Source: Balneolaceae bacterium UBA3186 (GTDB lineage: Bacteria > Bacteroidota > Rhodothermia > Balneolales > Balneolaceae). From it: a DNA stretch of 64,000 nucleotides. Location of the stretch: positions 61,574-125,573 of the forward strand of contig DEXK01000019.1 of NCBI GenBank assembly GCA_002364085.1, in the 5' to 3' direction. The position numbers were made by a program, and so were the translations under genes. The notes beneath the pieces are model-generated. The model saw only the letters and a list, made by a program, of their open reading frames with translations, was not told the DNA's origin and made no database searches. The number at the start of each line of letters is the position of its first letter. Position 1 is the first letter of the stretch. Of the stretch, positions 43,760 through 51,239 are shown in pieces.

Positions 43760-44329
43760 ATGCAAAAACTACTTCAGGAAATACGAGCTTGCACGGTTTG
43801 TGAGAAAGACCTTCCACTTGGCCCAAGACCAATAGTCGTTGCGTCTCCATCCAGTAAAATTGCTGTAATTGGTCAGGCGCCCGGCACCGCTGTTCATGAA
43901 ACAGGAATTCCTTGGGACGATCCCAGTGGAAGGCGTCTCAGGGAGTGGATGGGAATTACGGATGATGTCTTTTACGACCCCAAGAATCTGGCAATTATCC
44001 CGATGGGCTTTTGTTATCCGGGCAAAGGAAAATCAGGTGACCTCCCTCCCAGACCTGAATGCGCTCCGCTTTGGCACAAACCTCTGCTCGATTCCATCAA
44101 AGAAATAAAGCTCACCCTTTTGATCGGACAGTATGCTCAGAAATATTATCTGAAGGATAAAATGAAAAGAACGCTTACCGAAACTGTTCGTAATTATGAT
44201 GAATACTTGCCTGAGTTTATGCCTCTGCCCCATCCTTCTCCAAGAAATAATATCTGGCTTAAAAAGAATGAATGGTTTGAAAGCGATCTGGTTCCAAAAC
44301 TGAAAGGTATTATTTCTTCTGTCCTTTAA
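43760..44329 (+). CDS. Uracil-DNA glycosylase family protein
   Basis: The 189-residue protein has the family's motif 1 as IGQAPGTAVHETGIPWDDPSG and the C-terminal HPSPRNN motif that inserts into DNA, plus CTVCEKDLPLGPRPI at the N-terminus with two cysteines. It is related to the small uracil-DNA glycosylase-like proteins common in many bacteria and should act in base-excision repair. The motif 1 variant lacks the catalytic Asp of UNG, so true uracil excision activity is uncertain. It stands alone, with its own upstream spacer. Confidence 0.82.
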   Translation: MQKLLQEIRACTVCEKDLPLGPRPIVVASPSSKIAVIGQAPGTAVHETGIPWDDPSGRRLREWMGITDDVFYDPKNLAIIPMGFCYPGKGKSGDLPPRPECAPLWHKPLLDSIKEIKLTLLIGQYAQKYYLKDKMKRTLTETVRNYDEYLPEFMPLPHPSPRNNIWLKKNEWFESDLVPKLKGIISSVL

Positions 44330-44388
44330 TTTTTCCAAGTTTTGTTAGGGGTTCTCCAATTATAGCGTGTAATACCGGAAACACTCTC

Positions 44389-44401
44389 TTTAAATACGTT
44401 G
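44389..44401 (+). promoter_or_regulatory. TTTAAATACGTTG motif before the peroxidase gene
   Basis: The motif TTTAAATACGTTG ends 2 nt before the start codon of the peroxidase gene. A near-identical TTTAATACGTTG lies at 46207-46218, 18 nt before the hydrolase gene. It loosely resembles a Bacteroidota -7 box (TAnnTTTG), but the position so close to the ATG makes a promoter role doubtful. Confidence 0.25.
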
Positions 44402-44403
44402 CT

Positions 44404-45555
44404 ATGAAAAAATATTCTCTGATCATAATCTCTTTAATTTTTATACTATCTGGTTGCAAAGAACTTGATTCATCCGAAGAAGAAATTATAGATACTATTG
44501 AACTCAGTGAATATCTGAATATCCCCGCTTCCGCATATAACTATTCGGACATAGACGTACCTGACTTTTTCGATCTTCAACCAAATACTGAACAAGACAA
44601 TACTCCAAATGATAATGCTGTGACCGATTGGGGAGCTACTTTAGGTCGTGTTCTTTTTTATGATAAGATTCTTTCATCCAATAACACGATTTCCTGTTCT
44701 TCTTGTCATTTGCAGGAATCCAGCTTCTCTGATCCGGACCAATTCAGTGCAGGTTTTGAAGGTGGACTAACAGGACGAAATTCAATGGGAATTTCCAATG
44801 CTATGTATTATGAAAACGGTCACTTCTTTTGGGATGAACGAGCTGCTACGTTGGAAGAACAAGTTTTGATGCCGATACAAGATGAAGTTGAAATGGGACT
44901 CACTTTAACCGAACTCGTTTCTAAAGTAGGGCAACAACCTTACTATCCCGTTTTATTCGAACAGGTTTATGGTGATAATGAAGTTACTCCTGATCGAATT
45001 TCTAAAGCCCTTGCTCAATTTGTCCGTTCTATTGTTTCGTATCAATCAAAATACGATGTGGGCAGAGCTCAGGTAAATAATCCGGATCAGGATTTTCCAA
45101 ACTATTCAGATCTCGAAAATCTGGGTAAAGATATCTTTTTTGGTGGGCGCGGAGATTGTGCCCAATGCCATACTTCTGATCTGTTTGTTGGTGATGAAGC
45201 CAGAAATAACGGCTTAGATGCCGTGCTTACTGATCTCGGTCTTGGAGCGGTAACCGGAAATGCTAATGATAACGGAAAATTCAAAGTAGGCTCGTTACGT
45301 AACATCGAGTTAACAGCACCTTACATGCACGACGGAAGATTTGAAACCCTGGAAGAAGTTATTGATCATTACAATTCAGGTGTGCAAGCCAGCGCTACTC
45401 TTGATAACAGACTGGAACAACGAAATTCGAATACCCCCCGCAGACTAAATCTATCCGATCAGGAAAAAGAAGCACTAGTTGCTTTTATGAAAACATTAAC
45501 GGATCAGGAACTCGTATCAGATGAAAAATTCAGTTCTCCCTTCAAAGAAAATTAG
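44404..45555 (+). CDS. Di-haem cytochrome c peroxidase, lipoprotein (MauG/CcpA family)
   Basis: The 383-residue protein has a lipobox LSGC with C18 as the anchor. Two c-type haem motifs, CSSCH (98-102) and CAQCH (252-256), place it in the bacterial di-haem cytochrome c peroxidase/MauG family. It likely sits on the periplasmic side and reduces hydrogen peroxide with electrons from a cytochrome or azurin. Motifs FFWDERAATLEEQVLMPI and LRNIELTAPYMHDGRFETLEEV support the family. A clear intrinsic terminator follows. Confidence 0.92.
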   Translation: MKKYSLIIISLIFILSGCKELDSSEEEIIDTIELSEYLNIPASAYNYSDIDVPDFFDLQPNTEQDNTPNDNAVTDWGATLGRVLFYDKILSSNNTISCSSCHLQESSFSDPDQFSAGFEGGLTGRNSMGISNAMYYENGHFFWDERAATLEEQVLMPIQDEVEMGLTLTELVSKVGQQPYYPVLFEQVYGDNEVTPDRISKALAQFVRSIVSYQSKYDVGRAQVNNPDQDFPNYSDLENLGKDIFFGGRGDCAQCHTSDLFVGDEARNNGLDAVLTDLGLGAVTGNANDNGKFKVGSLRNIELTAPYMHDGRFETLEEVIDHYNSGVQASATLDNRLEQRNSNTPRRLNLSDQEKEALVAFMKTLTDQELVSDEKFSSPFKEN

Positions 45556-45577
45556 AGAGCAGATGTTTCCCACAATC

Positions 45578-45614
45578 ATAGGTAGTCATTGGAAAATGGC
45601 TGCCTATTTTTTTT
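45578..45614 (+). terminator. Intrinsic terminator after the peroxidase gene
   Basis: ATAGGTAGTCATT (45578-45590) pairs with AATGGCTGCCTAT (45595-45607) around GGAA; all 13 positions pair, two as G-U. An eight-base T-run (45607-45614) follows directly, making this a good Rho-independent terminator for the plus strand. Confidence 0.9.
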
Positions 45615-45659
45615 CCTGTTAATTAGTTAATCTTGCAGACTAATTTAGACAAGAAACTT

Positions 45660-46166
45660 ATGAACCTAATTGAAGAGTACAATTTAAATACAAAAGCTTT
45701 CGTACATTTTATAAAGGAAATAGCTGATGACGATTTTAATAAAAAACCTGAGCAAAATACATGGTCAGCAGCTGAAAATGTAGAGCATATTATCCGGTCA
45801 GAATTCGGAACTGCACGTTTGTTTAACTCAGATACTAAAAAAGAACCTAACAGAGATAGCGAATCCAAGATCAAGGAAATAAAAACCCGGTTTACCGATA
45901 GATCCAAAAAACTACAGGCTTTTGGTGTTGTACTTCCAACAGATGGAAAGAAAAACAAAGAAGAACTTATTGCAAAGTTTCTCAAATCCAGAGAAATGGT
46001 AATACAACTCATCAAGGAACAAGATCCGGATGAAGTATGCATGAAGTTCGAACATCCCTTGTTTGGATATATGACAAGAAAGGAATGGATTCATTTCAAC
46101 ATTGTTCATGCCAATCGGCATATTCACCAAATTGAAGCATTACTTACTTCTTTAAACAAAATATAA
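45660..46166 (+). CDS. DinB-like four-helix metal-binding protein
   Basis: This protein of about 168 residues has the DinB/YfiT-type helices: WSAAENVEHIIRSEF, with the first metal-type histidine, and HFNIVHANRHIHQIEALL, with the C-terminal HxxxH. DinB-fold proteins are metal-dependent thiol transferases or of unknown function. I chose the ATG at 45660; an in-frame TTG at 45633 would add nine residues. The gene is preceded by the terminator at 45578-45614 and is probably a single-gene unit. A second DinB-like protein is at 60050. Confidence 0.82.
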   Translation: MNLIEEYNLNTKAFVHFIKEIADDDFNKKPEQNTWSAAENVEHIIRSEFGTARLFNSDTKKEPNRDSESKIKEIKTRFTDRSKKLQAFGVVLPTDGKKNKEELIAKFLKSREMVIQLIKEQDPDEVCMKFEHPLFGYMTRKEWIHFNIVHANRHIHQIEALLTSLNKI

Positions 46167-46206
46167 TTTTCCAAATTTTTAATTTCATTATTAAGCTTTA
46201 TCCTTG

Positions 46207-46218
46207 TTTAATACGTTG
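46207..46218 (+). promoter_or_regulatory. TTTAATACGTTG motif before the hydrolase gene
   Basis: TTTAATACGTTG lies 18 nt before the ATG of the alpha/beta hydrolase and matches the motif at 44389-44401. At this spacing it could serve as a -7 element or as an untranslated-leader element. Two occurrences are weak evidence. Confidence 0.25.
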
Positions 46219-46236
46219 AGAAATAAAAAATAACTA

Positions 46237-47181
46237 ATGAGATTTTTTTCGGTAGTACTTACACTTTTTGTACTAATTCCCTTGTCTACTTTCGGTCAGG
46301 ATTTACTCCGTACCAATATTACTTTCGAGAGTGGTCGTTTTACACTTCACGGAGAGCTACTTCTTCCACAGAATGCCGATAGTGTTCCAATGATTATTTT
46401 TCTGGTAGGTTCCGGCGAGAACTCTTCTCATCGCACTATTTATAAAGACTTTGTTGAAAAGAATCTGGAAGCGCTTTTTATAGAAGAAGGGTACGGAATT
46501 TTATATTTCGACAAACGTGGAGTGGGAGACTCCGAAGGAAGGTGGCAACGATCCAATATATATGACAGAGCTGATGACGCAAAGGCTGCAATCGACTATT
46601 TAAAAACAATAAATAGTGTAGATCCTTCCCGCATCGGGGTATTTGGGCACAGTCAGGGTGGCTGGGTTGCTCAAGTTGTAGGCTCTCTTTACAGAAACGA
46701 TGTTAAAGCGATTGCTTCCATTGCAGGCCCTGTATACGATGCTGAACTTCATCTTACCAATATCTATAACAGTGAATTTTTATGTGAAGGAGAAACCAAG
46801 GAGAAAGCTTTTGAAAAAGCATCTAAAAAAGCTCAATCAGATATCAATTGGGTCTCCGTATTTCCATTAAAGAAAGCATGGAGACAGCTAAAGGAAATTT
46901 CTGATTTTGATCCTGCCAATGATCTTCGACGAATTACTGATCCGGCTCTTTTTGTTTTTGCATCAAACGATCATATGGTGTACCCGGGCTGGGCTCTTAC
47001 TACTTTAAATGAAACTTTTCCTGATGGAGTACCTGATAACTTTACACTTTCAGTAATCCCCGGAGCAAATCACGACTTAAAAAATGCCGGCATGTGTGCT
47101 TCAAAAGAAGAAGCCGAGGAAGCAATGTATTCAGAGTACTTTCAAACTACCTTCAAATCATGGGTTTTAAACAATTTGTAA
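46237..47181 (+). CDS. Secreted alpha/beta-hydrolase (dienelactone-hydrolase/prolyl-peptidase-like)
   Basis: The 314-residue protein has a signal peptide (VLTLFVLIPLSTFG) and an alpha/beta-hydrolase fold with the nucleophile elbow FGHSQGGW, preceding VSLRYFDKRGVGDS-type strand LYFDKRGVGDSEG, and a late histidine in IPGANHDLKNAG. The acid is probably in the ALFVFASNDHMV block. Such proteins are esterases or peptidases of the periplasm or envelope; the substrate is unknown. It is a single-gene unit. Confidence 0.83.
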   Translation: MRFFSVVLTLFVLIPLSTFGQDLLRTNITFESGRFTLHGELLLPQNADSVPMIIFLVGSGENSSHRTIYKDFVEKNLEALFIEEGYGILYFDKRGVGDSEGRWQRSNIYDRADDAKAAIDYLKTINSVDPSRIGVFGHSQGGWVAQVVGSLYRNDVKAIASIAGPVYDAELHLTNIYNSEFLCEGETKEKAFEKASKKAQSDINWVSVFPLKKAWRQLKEISDFDPANDLRRITDPALFVFASNDHMVYPGWALTTLNETFPDGVPDNFTLSVIPGANHDLKNAGMCASKEEAEEAMYSEYFQTTFKSWVLNNL

Positions 47182-47313
47182 GCTCTTTATTTGGTTTGAA
47201 TTAGAAGTTCTCTCTAGAAAAATATTGTATCACTCATTCGAATTCACTTTTCCCTAATCCTATACCGGAACTTTCATTATCAATATTATATTGTCAGCAA
47301 TAAGTAACGGGTT

Positions 47314-47832
47314 ATGATTAGTATTAATATAAGGGAAGAAAAAGCTTCCGATTATGAAGCAGTCAAAAAGGTACTGCTCGATGCTTTTGAAACTTCTGAA
47401 GAAGCTGAGTTGGTCGAGCGAATCCGTTCGAGTAAATTCTATGTCCCTGAACTTTCATTAGTTGCTGTTCACAAGAAAAAGATAGTTGGACATATTCTGT
47501 TTTCTGAAATTGAAATTCAATCAAACAAAACTACTTATAAAACATTAGCATTAGCTCCGGTTTCTGTTGCTCAAAAATTTCAGCGGAATGGAATTGGAGC
47601 AAAACTTATAATGAGTGGACTGGAAAAAGCTACTGATCTGGGGTTTGATTCGGTGATCTTACTTGGGCACGCTGACTACTACCCGCGGTTTGGATTCGAA
47701 CCAACTTCAACATGGGAAATAAGCCCTCCTTTTGATGTTCCCGTAGAAAATTTTATGGGCATCGAGCTTGTGCCTAAAGGATTACATAAAAAAAGCGGAA
47801 CTGTTAAATATCCTACTATCTGGCAATTATAA
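47314..47832 (+). CDS. GNAT-family N-acetyltransferase (YhbS-like)
   Basis: The 172-residue protein has the GNAT acetyl-CoA block VAQKFQRNGIGAKLI, preceded by ALAPVSV, and a late YYPRFGFEPTSTWEI segment as in YhbS-type acetyltransferases. The substrate is unknown. It is followed closely (28 nt) by the nitrilase gene, so the two may be co-transcribed. Start: the ATG at 47314. Confidence 0.85.
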   Translation: MISINIREEKASDYEAVKKVLLDAFETSEEAELVERIRSSKFYVPELSLVAVHKKKIVGHILFSEIEIQSNKTTYKTLALAPVSVAQKFQRNGIGAKLIMSGLEKATDLGFDSVILLGHADYYPRFGFEPTSTWEISPPFDVPVENFMGIELVPKGLHKKSGTVKYPTIWQL

Positions 47833-47860
47833 GTATGCTATCATTTTCATACATTCTGGT

Positions 47861-48760
47861 ATGAAAAATCCCAAAATATCTGTTATTCAAGCAACCCCTG
47901 CTCTTTTTGACCTAGAAAACTCCATTAAAAAAATGGCCACTCTGGTAGAAAAATCAGCAAAAGAAAATCCGGATCTTATTTTATTTCCGGAAGCTTTTTT
48001 ACCCGGATATCCTCGTGGGCTTACTTTCGGAACTAAGATCGGTGACAGAAGCGAAGTCGGTAGAGAAACCTGGCTCATGTTTTGGGAAAATTCTATTTCT
48101 GTTCCGGGAAAGTATTGTGATGTAATTTCCGAACTGGCAAAAAAATTCAGTGTATGGATCGTTGTAGGTGTAATTGAACGTGGTGAATCCGGGTCTTTGT
48201 ACTGCACAACTCTATATTTTAATGATATAGGAATACTGGTTGGTAAGCATCGAAAACTTAAACCAACTGCTGCAGAACGGATTATATGGGGTGAAGGTGA
48301 TGGTTCTGATCTTGACGTTTATAAAAGTGATTTTGGATTCATCAGTGGCTTGATATGTTGGGAAAATTACATGCCTTTGGCACGAACTTATCTTTATGAA
48401 CAAGGTGTACAAATTTATCTGGCTCCCACTGCTGATCAAAGACAAAATTGGCAACATACTTTAAAGCATATAGCCATTGAAGGACGGTGCTTTGTTCTGG
48501 GTTGTAATCAGTACGTTGAACGAAATGACTACCCTGAACTGCCTGGAGAAAATATATCCTCATTTGATGAAGTTATGAGCAGAGGTGGTAGCGTTATAAT
48601 TGACCCTCTTGGAAACACTATTGCAGGTCCTCTTTGGGATTGTGAAGGAATACTTACAGTTGAACTTGATATGAAATTAATTGCTAAATCGAAGCTAGAT
48701 TTTGACTCTGTAGGACACTACGCCCGCAACGATGTATTTACTTTAACTAAACATAAATAG
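47861..48760 (+). CDS. Nitrilase/cyanide-hydratase-family carbon-nitrogen hydrolase
   Basis: The 299-residue protein has the Glu-Lys-Cys triad of the nitrilase superfamily: ILFPEAFLPGYPRG, HRKLKPTAAERI and GLICWENYMPLA. The wording of these blocks (PEAFLPGYPRG, WENYMPL) matches true nitrilases more than amidases or NAD synthetases. The start chosen is the ATG at 47861; an in-frame start at 47768 would overlap the preceding GNAT gene by 65 nt and adds residues unlike nitrilases. It probably hydrolyses an organic nitrile to acid and ammonia. Confidence 0.88.
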   Translation: MKNPKISVIQATPALFDLENSIKKMATLVEKSAKENPDLILFPEAFLPGYPRGLTFGTKIGDRSEVGRETWLMFWENSISVPGKYCDVISELAKKFSVWIVVGVIERGESGSLYCTTLYFNDIGILVGKHRKLKPTAAERIIWGEGDGSDLDVYKSDFGFISGLICWENYMPLARTYLYEQGVQIYLAPTADQRQNWQHTLKHIAIEGRCFVLGCNQYVERNDYPELPGENISSFDEVMSRGGSVIIDPLGNTIAGPLWDCEGILTVELDMKLIAKSKLDFDSVGHYARNDVFTLTKHK

Positions 48761-48770
48761 TCCTAACTAA

Positions 48771-49697
48771 ATGTCACTTTTACTAATTGCCCCAAACAGA
48801 GACTTAGCACCACTATCAGAAGAACTTCAAAAACTTGATCACAACCTTGATGTTGATATTTGGCCAAAAGTAGAAAACAAAGACCGTGTCACCTTTGCTG
48901 TTGCATGGAATCATCCTAAAAATGTACTAGGAAATTACCCGAATTTGAAGGCGGTCTCATCACTTGGAGCGGGAGTAAACCACTTGCTTGACGATGAAAG
49001 TATATCAGAGAACATTAATTTATCCCGGCTTATTACGCCTTCTTTAAAAGAAGAAATGGGCGAATATGTACTCCAAGCGGTTTTATCATATCGCCATCAC
49101 ACAGCTCGATATGTGGATCAAAAAAGAGAAGCATATTGGGATAAACACACCTTGATTCATAAAAAAGATTCTGTAGTTGGTATTATGGGACTTGGTGAAA
49201 TGGGATTATCTGTAGCTAAGGTTTTACTGAAAAACGGATATTCAGTGAATGCATGGTCTCGTTCAAAAAAGAACGTTGAAGGCATAAATTCTTTCGTTGA
49301 GAATGAACTTGATACATTTTTAAACGAAACAAATATTTTGGTCTGCCTACTTCCATTTACAGATAAAACCCAAGGGATTTTGAACCTTGAGCTTTTTAAA
49401 AAGCTAAGAAACCCTGCATATTTGATAAATGTAGGACGGGGCCAACATTTAATTGAAGAAGATTTGATCTACGCCATTGACACTGGTCTTTTATCAGGTG
49501 CGTGGTTGGATGTGTTTGAAGAAGAACCATTGCCTTCAAATCACCTTTTTTGGAATCGCCCTAAGATAATGATCACCCCACATATTGCCGCCGTTACGGA
49601 TCCAAAAGAAGCGGCTAAACAGATTCTTGAAAATTATAAAAGAAGTTTGTCAGGTATGGAGTTAATTAATTCTATTGAAAGGAAAAAAGGATATTAG
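48771..49697 (+). CDS. D-2-hydroxyacid dehydrogenase, glyoxylate/hydroxypyruvate reductase A-like
   Basis: The 308-residue protein has the NAD(P)-binding GIMGLGEMGLSVAKVL, the catalytic Arg region INVGRGQHLIEEDL and the final ITPHIAAVTDPKEAA with the catalytic His. It resembles GhrA-type glyoxylate/hydroxypyruvate reductases in lacking the long N-terminal lid of other family members. It starts 10 nt after the nitrilase and likely shares a transcript. Its stop overlaps the convergent crcB stop by a few bases. Confidence 0.88.
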   Translation: MSLLLIAPNRDLAPLSEELQKLDHNLDVDIWPKVENKDRVTFAVAWNHPKNVLGNYPNLKAVSSLGAGVNHLLDDESISENINLSRLITPSLKEEMGEYVLQAVLSYRHHTARYVDQKREAYWDKHTLIHKKDSVVGIMGLGEMGLSVAKVLLKNGYSVNAWSRSKKNVEGINSFVENELDTFLNETNILVCLLPFTDKTQGILNLELFKKLRNPAYLINVGRGQHLIEEDLIYAIDTGLLSGAWLDVFEEEPLPSNHLFWNRPKIMITPHIAAVTDPKEAAKQILENYKRSLSGMELINSIERKKGY

Positions 49698-50086
49698 AAA
49701 ATTAATTTTACTAAGGAATAACCCAACCAAACAAAAATAAGGCCTATCAAAACTTGTCCTCCCGAGTTTACCAAACCGAGTAAAAATTCCCCCTCTTTAA
49801 ATAATTGGTAGGAGTCATTTGCAAAAGTAGAAAATGTTGTAAATCCACCTAAGATTCCAACGAATACAAAAAGTCTCAGTTCTTCATTTCCCCAGTTTTT
49901 GATAGCAAAAAGAGCAATTAGAAAACCAATCAAAAAGCATCCGATAATGTTTACAAAAGTTGTACCGTAGGGGTACGTTGATAAGGGGAATTTAGCCTGA
50001 ACCAGTTCTGAAAGCACATAACGTGAAGAAGCTCCGAGGAAGCCTCCTGCTCCAACCATACATATTTTAAGGAGATCTACTTGCAC
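49694..50086 (-). CDS. crcB: Fluoride ion channel CrcB/Fluc
   Basis: The 130-residue four-helix membrane protein has the Fluc motifs GAGGFLGASSRYVLS, GTFVNIIGCFLIGF and GGFTTFSTFANDS, with the sodium- and fluoride-selective Asn and Phe residues. It forms an antiparallel dimer exporting fluoride. The start is a GTG immediately after the stop of the branched-chain aminotransferase gene, so the two are read together; an internal ATG nine codons on is the alternative. No fluoride riboswitch was recognised. Confidence 0.92.
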   Translation of the reverse strand: MQVDLLKICMVGAGGFLGASSRYVLSELVQAKFPLSTYPYGTTFVNIIGCFLIGFLIALFAIKNWGNEELRLFVFVGILGGFTTFSTFANDSYQLFKEGEFLLGLVNSGGQVLIGLIFVWLGYSLVKLIF

Positions 50087-51175
50087 TTAAACTTTTACAG
50101 AGTGAATCCAATTATGTCTGTCTTCGATGGTTCCGTACTGAATTCCTGTAATTTCATCGTACAGACGTTTTGCAAAATCCCCTATAGAGCCAATGCCTAT
50201 ATTTATTTTCTTACCCTCATGATGAATCAAACCAACCGGAGAAATAACCGCAGCAGTTCCCGAACCGAATACTTCTTTTAATGTTCCATTGTCTGAAGCC
50301 TCGAAAACTTCATCTATAGTAATTCGTCTTTCTTCAACTTTATATCCCCATTCTTCTGCAAGAGTAAGAACGGAACGTCTCGTAATTCCACCGAGTATTG
50401 AACCAGTAAGCTTAGGAGTTACTAAAGTATCCCCAATTAGAAAATGGATATTCATGGTTCCAACTTCTTCTATGTACTTATGTTCTTTTGCATCAAGCCA
50501 AAGTACTTGTGTATATCCGTCTTCTTTTGCTTTTTTGGCGGGCAGAAAGCTAGCTGCGTAGTTACCTGCGGTTTTTACCTCACCTGTTCCACCAACAACT
50601 GCTCTTACGTATTCTTTGGTTGTAGTCAATGATACCGGATTAAATCCTTCATCATAATATGCCCCTACCGGAGAAGTAATTATATAATAACTAAATTTCG
50701 AGGAAGACCTTGCTGCTAACAGGTCGTCTGAAGCGAAAATAAAAGGACGAATATAAAGAGCAGATTGCTCTAGTCTTGGAACGAACTTGTTATCCAATTT
50801 TAGCAGTTCTTCCAACGCGGTGATAAATATTTCGTAGCTAGTTTCAGGAATTCCCATTCTTCGGGAAGAAAAATTCATTCTTTCGAAGTGATCTTTTGGT
50901 CGATAAATATTAATGGTTTCATCGTCCTTATAAAAAGCTTTCATTCCTTCAAAAACAGCTTGCCCGTAATGCAGAGTATTCAAAGCCGGTGTGATTTGAA
51001 TAGGACCGAAAGGTTTTATTGCCGGCTCTTTCCATGTACCATTTTCAAATTCCATAACGAACATATGATCTGAAAACTTCTTGCCAAACATAAGATTATT
51101 GAAATCTACCTCATGTAGTCTGCTGTTCTCGTTAGGAATAATATTTATTTTTGTTTGTGTCATTAAATCGTTCAT
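50087..51175 (-). CDS. ilvE: Branched-chain amino acid aminotransferase
   Basis: The 362-residue fold-type IV PLP enzyme has YGQAVFEGMKAF, EQSALYIRPF, AGNYAASFLPAKKAKEDGYTQ around the PLP lysine region, EEVGTMNIHFLI and FGSGTAAVISPVG. These are type II (BCAT-2) branched-chain aminotransferase motifs. It catalyses the last step of Leu/Ile/Val synthesis or the first step of their breakdown. It is followed without gap by crcB and preceded by a 64-nt spacer after ppc. Confidence 0.93.
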   Translation of the reverse strand: MNDLMTQTKINIIPNENSRLHEVDFNNLMFGKKFSDHMFVMEFENGTWKEPAIKPFGPIQITPALNTLHYGQAVFEGMKAFYKDDETINIYRPKDHFERMNFSSRRMGIPETSYEIFITALEELLKLDNKFVPRLEQSALYIRPFIFASDDLLAARSSSKFSYYIITSPVGAYYDEGFNPVSLTTTKEYVRAVVGGTGEVKTAGNYAASFLPAKKAKEDGYTQVLWLDAKEHKYIEEVGTMNIHFLIGDTLVTPKLTGSILGGITRRSVLTLAEEWGYKVEERRITIDEVFEASDNGTLKEVFGSGTAAVISPVGLIHHEGKKINIGIGSIGDFAKRLYDEITGIQYGTIEDRHNWIHSVKV

Positions 51176-51239
51176 AGTAAATACAAAATACTAGCTTTCT
51201 TGTTAAGGTAAAGCAGAAATACTTTAATTTTTTGTTTCT

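Noticed and set aside
49694..50086. Fluoride riboswitch before crcB
   Set aside because: The gene starts directly at the upstream stop codon, leaving no leader for a riboswitch.
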